DNA from: Arthrobacter beigongshangensis
GTDB lineage: Bacteria; Bacillota; Bacilli; Bacillales_A; Planococcaceae
Length of the DNA stretch: 64,000 nt
Direction: 5' to 3'
Assembly: GCF_016820585.1 (NCBI RefSeq)
Contig: NZ_JADHDX010000003.1
Coordinates: 62,001 to 126,000 of the forward strand
Within the stretch, counting starts at the first letter, position 1. Each line of letters begins with the position of its first letter. The position numbers and the translations under genes are program-made. The notes beneath the pieces were generated by a model, which worked only from the letters and a program-made list of their open reading frames with translations, searched no databases and had not been told where the DNA came from. Below are positions 61,412 to 64,000 of this stretch, one piece after another.

Positions 61412-63085
61412 ATGGCAACAGCACAGTCACTAAGTCAAAAAACGAATAAAATATTAGGCGTTAACTCTCAAGATGCGAAGCTATCGAAATCATATATGTT
61501 TGTAGCATTTACAGCGTTATTAATTGGTGGATTTCTAGGATTAGCACAAGGTCTGGAACGCGCAGGACTAATCCAATTACCATCATGGTTTACCTATTAC
61601 CAAGTGCTCACAGCACACGGAGTATTACTCGTTCTCGTATTAACAGCGTTCTTCACAATTGGTTACTTTTATGCAGGGCTTTCCCACACTTTAGGGGGAC
61701 TTCTCCCGAAAGTAAGAACCATGGGCTGGATTGGCTTCTGGATGAAAATCGTGGGATTTGTTATTGCAGTTATACCTATCTTGTTGAATAAAGCAACAGT
61801 GCTCTATACATTTTACCCACCAATGGCAGCTTCTCCATTCTTCTATATTGGTTTAGCGTTCATTGTATTAGGAGTCTGGGTTTGTGCGTTTGGAGCATTT
61901 ATCAACGTAGCAACTTGGAGAAAGCAGAATCCAGGACAAAGTATTCCAATTCTAGCCTTCTTCGCAACAGGTGTATTTGTACTTTTATTCTTCGGAAGTA
62001 TCGGCGTTACAATTGAAGTCGTTATGCTGATTTTCTGGTCTGCAGGCTTCCTTGAAACAATCAACGTCATGGTCAGCCGAACACTATTTTGGGCTTTTGG
62101 CCATACACTGGTAAATATTTGGTATCTAACAGCCGTATCTGCTTGGTACGTCATTGTACCAAAAGTTATTGGTGGCAGACGCTTTAGTGATACGCTAACA
62201 CGTATCGTTGTCATCATGCTGGTCATTACAAATATTCCTGGTGGGTTCCACCACCAAATTGTTGACCCAGGAATGGCGGAAACATTGAAATTCTTGCATG
62301 TCTTTATGAGTTTATCAATCGGTTTACCATCTCTTATGACAGCGTTCGCGATGTTCTCAGTATTTGAACGCACAGGTAGAAGAAAAGGCGGTAAAGGGCT
62401 ACTTGGTTGGTATAAAAAATTGCCATGGGGAGATGTTCGCTTCCTCGCACCGATGATTGCGATGATTGCATTCATCCCAGCAGGAGCAGGTGGTATTGCA
62501 CAAACAACAAACCAATTGAACCAAGTTGTTCACAATACATTATGGGTTGTTGGACACTTCCACTTAACAGTAGGTACATCCGTTATTCTAACATTCTTTG
62601 GAATTAGTTATTGGTTAGTGCCTTACTTATCCAAACGGGTATTAACACCGGCGATGAATAAATTAGGGGTTATCCAAACGATTATTTGGACAGCAGGTAT
62701 GCTGTTCATGTCGGGTTCGATGCACTGGGTTGGCTTACTCGGCTCACCACGTCGAACATCTTATACAACATACGGCGATAACGCAACCGCGCTTGGTTGG
62801 GATCCATACATGATCCTACTCGCTATTGGTGGAACACTACTAATCATCGGTGTTGTAATCCAAGTATACGCAGTTTTCAATATGATGTTCCTAGCACCAA
62901 AAGGCGTAACAGAATTCCCAATTGCTGAGCCAGAGGAAAACGAAACAAAAACACCGCTTTGGACAGATCGCTGGGGACTATGGATTATCATTATGCTGTT
63001 AGTCGTATCAATGGGCTATGTCGTTCCGTTAGTAGACTTAATTGTAAATGCACCACCAGGTTCGCCGCCAATTAAAACTTGGTAA
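61412..63085 (+). CDS. Catalytic subunit I of ba3-like heme-copper enzyme, probable CuA-type nitric oxide reductase, cluster 2
   Basis: The 557-residue membrane protein aligns with B-family oxidases. Ligands: low-spin heme His69 (TAHGV) and His384, high-spin heme His382 (VGHFHLTVG), CuB His231 (AFGHTLVN), His280 and His281 (GGFHHQIVDPG). The residue at His231+4, the crosslinked Tyr of oxygen reductases, is Asn235. With the CuA subunit, a CRP/Fnr-type operator and nirK in the same genome, I favour NO reduction (sNOR-type, as for CuANOR of Bacillus azotoformans). GGAGGG precedes ATG 61412. Automated annotation as cytochrome ba3 oxidase would be misleading. Confidence 0.87.
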   Translation: MATAQSLSQKTNKILGVNSQDAKLSKSYMFVAFTALLIGGFLGLAQGLERAGLIQLPSWFTYYQVLTAHGVLLVLVLTAFFTIGYFYAGLSHTLGGLLPKVRTMGWIGFWMKIVGFVIAVIPILLNKATVLYTFYPPMAASPFFYIGLAFIVLGVWVCAFGAFINVATWRKQNPGQSIPILAFFATGVFVLLFFGSIGVTIEVVMLIFWSAGFLETINVMVSRTLFWAFGHTLVNIWYLTAVSAWYVIVPKVIGGRRFSDTLTRIVVIMLVITNIPGGFHHQIVDPGMAETLKFLHVFMSLSIGLPSLMTAFAMFSVFERTGRRKGGKGLLGWYKKLPWGDVRFLAPMIAMIAFIPAGAGGIAQTTNQLNQVVHNTLWVVGHFHLTVGTSVILTFFGISYWLVPYLSKRVLTPAMNKLGVIQTIIWTAGMLFMSGSMHWVGLLGSPRRTSYTTYGDNATALGWDPYMILLAIGGTLLIIGVVIQVYAVFNMMFLAPKGVTEFPIAEPEENETKTPLWTDRWGLWIIIMLLVVSMGYVVPLVDLIVNAPPGSPPIKTW

Positions 63086-63097
63086 CGGACTAAACGG

Positions 63098-63132
63098 AGA
63101 GATAGCCAGTACCAAAGGGGCTATCTCTTTTC
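63098..63132 (+). terminator. Terminator after the cluster 2 catalytic subunit
   Basis: AGAGATAGCC pairs with GGCTATCTCT, followed by TTTTCG. It separates the catalytic genes from the Sco and accessory genes. Confidence 0.85.
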
Positions 63133-63134
63133 GT

Positions 63135-63176
63135 TTATCTAAATTCAGATAAAGCCTCCGGCGGATGTCACAGATT
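63135..63176 (+). repeat. Truncated structured repeat copy in the leader of the Sco gene
   Basis: Stem TTATCT/AGATAA, then core AGCCTCCGGCGGATGTCACA, then GATT. It lacks the second and third hairpins. It ends 24 bases before the Sco start codon. Confidence 0.8.
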
Positions 63177-63199
63177 AAACCATGAGGGAGTGATCGATT

Positions 63200-63835
63200 A
63201 TGATCCACAAGCGACATAATGTACTAGCGACAATCATCGTTCTACTCTTTGGCTTTGTTCTATTTTATGTAGGAACTGATCAGTTCAGTGCATTTACTGC
63301 GGAAACGGCGCGGGTGAATAAGTTAGTGGAGGAAAAACCGCAATTTCCTGATGTTACATTTGAAGATAGTAAGGGGCGCACTTATTCAATTGATGAATTT
63401 AAAGGAAAATATGTTTTCATTACATTTATTTATTCGATGTGCACAACAGTTTGTATTGATTTGGAAATGAATATGGACCAGGTATATGATTTAATTCCAA
63501 AAGAGTATATCGGAAAAGACATACAGTTTTTAAGTATTAGCTTTGACCCTGAACGCGATGATCCCGAAAGATTAGATATTTATAAAAATCTATTTACGAA
63601 TAGTGATGGAGAACTATGGCGAATGGCAAGGATTAAGGATCAGAAGGAACTACAATTCTTGTTGGATGAGTTTGGGGTTATTGTAATTCCCGATGAATAT
63701 GGAAACTTCGCGCATAATTCAGCATTCTATTTAGTTGACAGGCAAGGTACTTTAGCGGAGGTCTTAGATTATAAGAAGATTGAGGAAGCAGCGAATGCAG
63801 TCATCAAAATCCTTGATGAAGAAGCAGGTGTGTAG
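63200..63835 (+). CDS. Sco1/SenC family copper chaperone
   Basis: The 211-residue membrane-anchored thioredoxin-fold protein delivers copper or reduces cysteines of CuA. An N-terminal helix (about 8-26) is followed by the Sco domain with copper ligands Cys and Cys in MCTTVCID near 80 and His in FAHNSAFYLVD near 171. ATG 63200 follows GAGGGAG. It lies between the catalytic gene and the accessory membrane-protein gene, so it likely matures the cluster 2 CuA site. Another Sco for cluster 1 is not seen in the window. Confidence 0.94.
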   Translation: MIHKRHNVLATIIVLLFGFVLFYVGTDQFSAFTAETARVNKLVEEKPQFPDVTFEDSKGRTYSIDEFKGKYVFITFIYSMCTTVCIDLEMNMDQVYDLIPKEYIGKDIQFLSISFDPERDDPERLDIYKNLFTNSDGELWRMARIKDQKELQFLLDEFGVIVIPDEYGNFAHNSAFYLVDRQGTLAEVLDYKKIEEAANAVIKILDEEAGV

Positions 63836-63838
63836 GCT

Positions 63839-64000
63839 ATGAAACAATTTAAGTACGGTTTGGTACTCTATCTATTTTTAGTCCTTCCTCCGGTCGCAAA
63901 TGTGTTGGAGTCAATTATGATTATGCATATGCATATGCAAATGCCGTTATTTGTTATGGCAGGTTTTTTAATGGCGAAGCTATTCCAACAAAAGTTTCCA
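63839..64000 (+). CDS. Accessory membrane protein of cluster 2 (partial at window end)
   Basis: The first 54 codons are present (GLVLYLFLVLPPVANVLESI, then MIMHMHMQMPLF). They match the start of the cluster 1 protein at 38701 closely in hydrophobicity and residues (VLY, LPP, LESIMI, HM, Q, PL). The stop lies beyond the window. It starts 3 bases after the Sco stop, so it is cotranscribed. Function unknown; perhaps assembly or extra subunit. Confidence 0.8.
   Translation, partial: MKQFKYGLVLYLFLVLPPVANVLESIMIMHMHMQMPLFVMAGFLMAKLFQQKFP

Noticed and set aside
61412-63085. Annotation as an oxygen-reducing ba3 cytochrome c oxidase
   Set aside because: The crosslinked Tyr position is Asn235, and context is nitrite/NO respiration; kept only as an alternative.

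Overview
The window is a chromosomal stretch of a low-GC, endospore-forming Bacillota. The spore genes (cotJABC, a gerA-type germinant receptor operon, CotF-like coat genes), mannitol PTS, OpuA-type osmoprotectant importer, HelD and KtrB point to Bacillales; a Planococcaceae/Sporosarcina-like member is my inference, not a proof. I saw no rRNA, tRNA, prophage, CRISPR array or complete transposase gene.

Layout: 0-3 kb holds a nucleotidase lacking its first catalytic motif, ferritin, a wrecked chemotaxis receptor gene carrying a repeat element, and two coat genes. 3.2-4.6 kb is copper nitrite reductase nirK with a Crp/Fnr-type operator. 4.7-10.3 kb has an NRDE protein, two tiny genes, dbpA, and metE behind a cobalamin riboswitch. 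10.5-13.8 kb is a glycine betaine-type ABC importer; 14.0-19.3 kb the mannitol operon mtlA-mtlR-mtlF-mtlD. 19.4-22.8 kb has a ComEC-like hydrolase, a lipoprotein and an aldehyde dehydrogenase; 23.0-26.8 kb the ger operon; 27.4-28.4 kb cotJABC. 28.5-39.3 kb mixes an FNT-family (nitrite/formate) channel, heme A synthase, a DUF420/CtaM-like assembly protein, transporters, and a heme-copper enzyme cluster. 39.6-51 kb has two chemotaxis receptors, NhaC, an epimerase unit and an EAL-CBS-GGDEF protein; 51.3-59.5 kb HelD, an acetyltransferase, a CPBP protease, KtrB and a SWIM-SNF2 helicase. 59.7-64 kb has a Crp/Fnr regulator and a second heme-copper cluster with a Sco protein, cut by the window end.

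Main biological theme: a dispersed nitrite/nitric-oxide respiration set. NirK, the FNT channel and both heme-copper clusters each have an upstream TGTGA-N6-TCACA-like operator (three perfect, one with a single mismatch), and a Crp/Fnr regulator with a CRP-like recognition helix sits beside the second cluster. Both catalytic subunits have Asn where B-family oxygen reductases have the His-crosslinked Tyr, and both clusters have a CuA subunit, so I read them as CuA-type nitric oxide reductases rather than oxygen reductases. Each cluster also has a paralogous membrane protein of unknown function.

Second theme: a structured repeat family. At least six copies share the core GCCTCCGGCGGATGTCA; most are flanked by hairpins whose sequences vary while pairing is kept. 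Long (~300-350 bp) copies lie inside or against dead genes; short (40-140 bp) copies lie mostly in leaders of intact genes.
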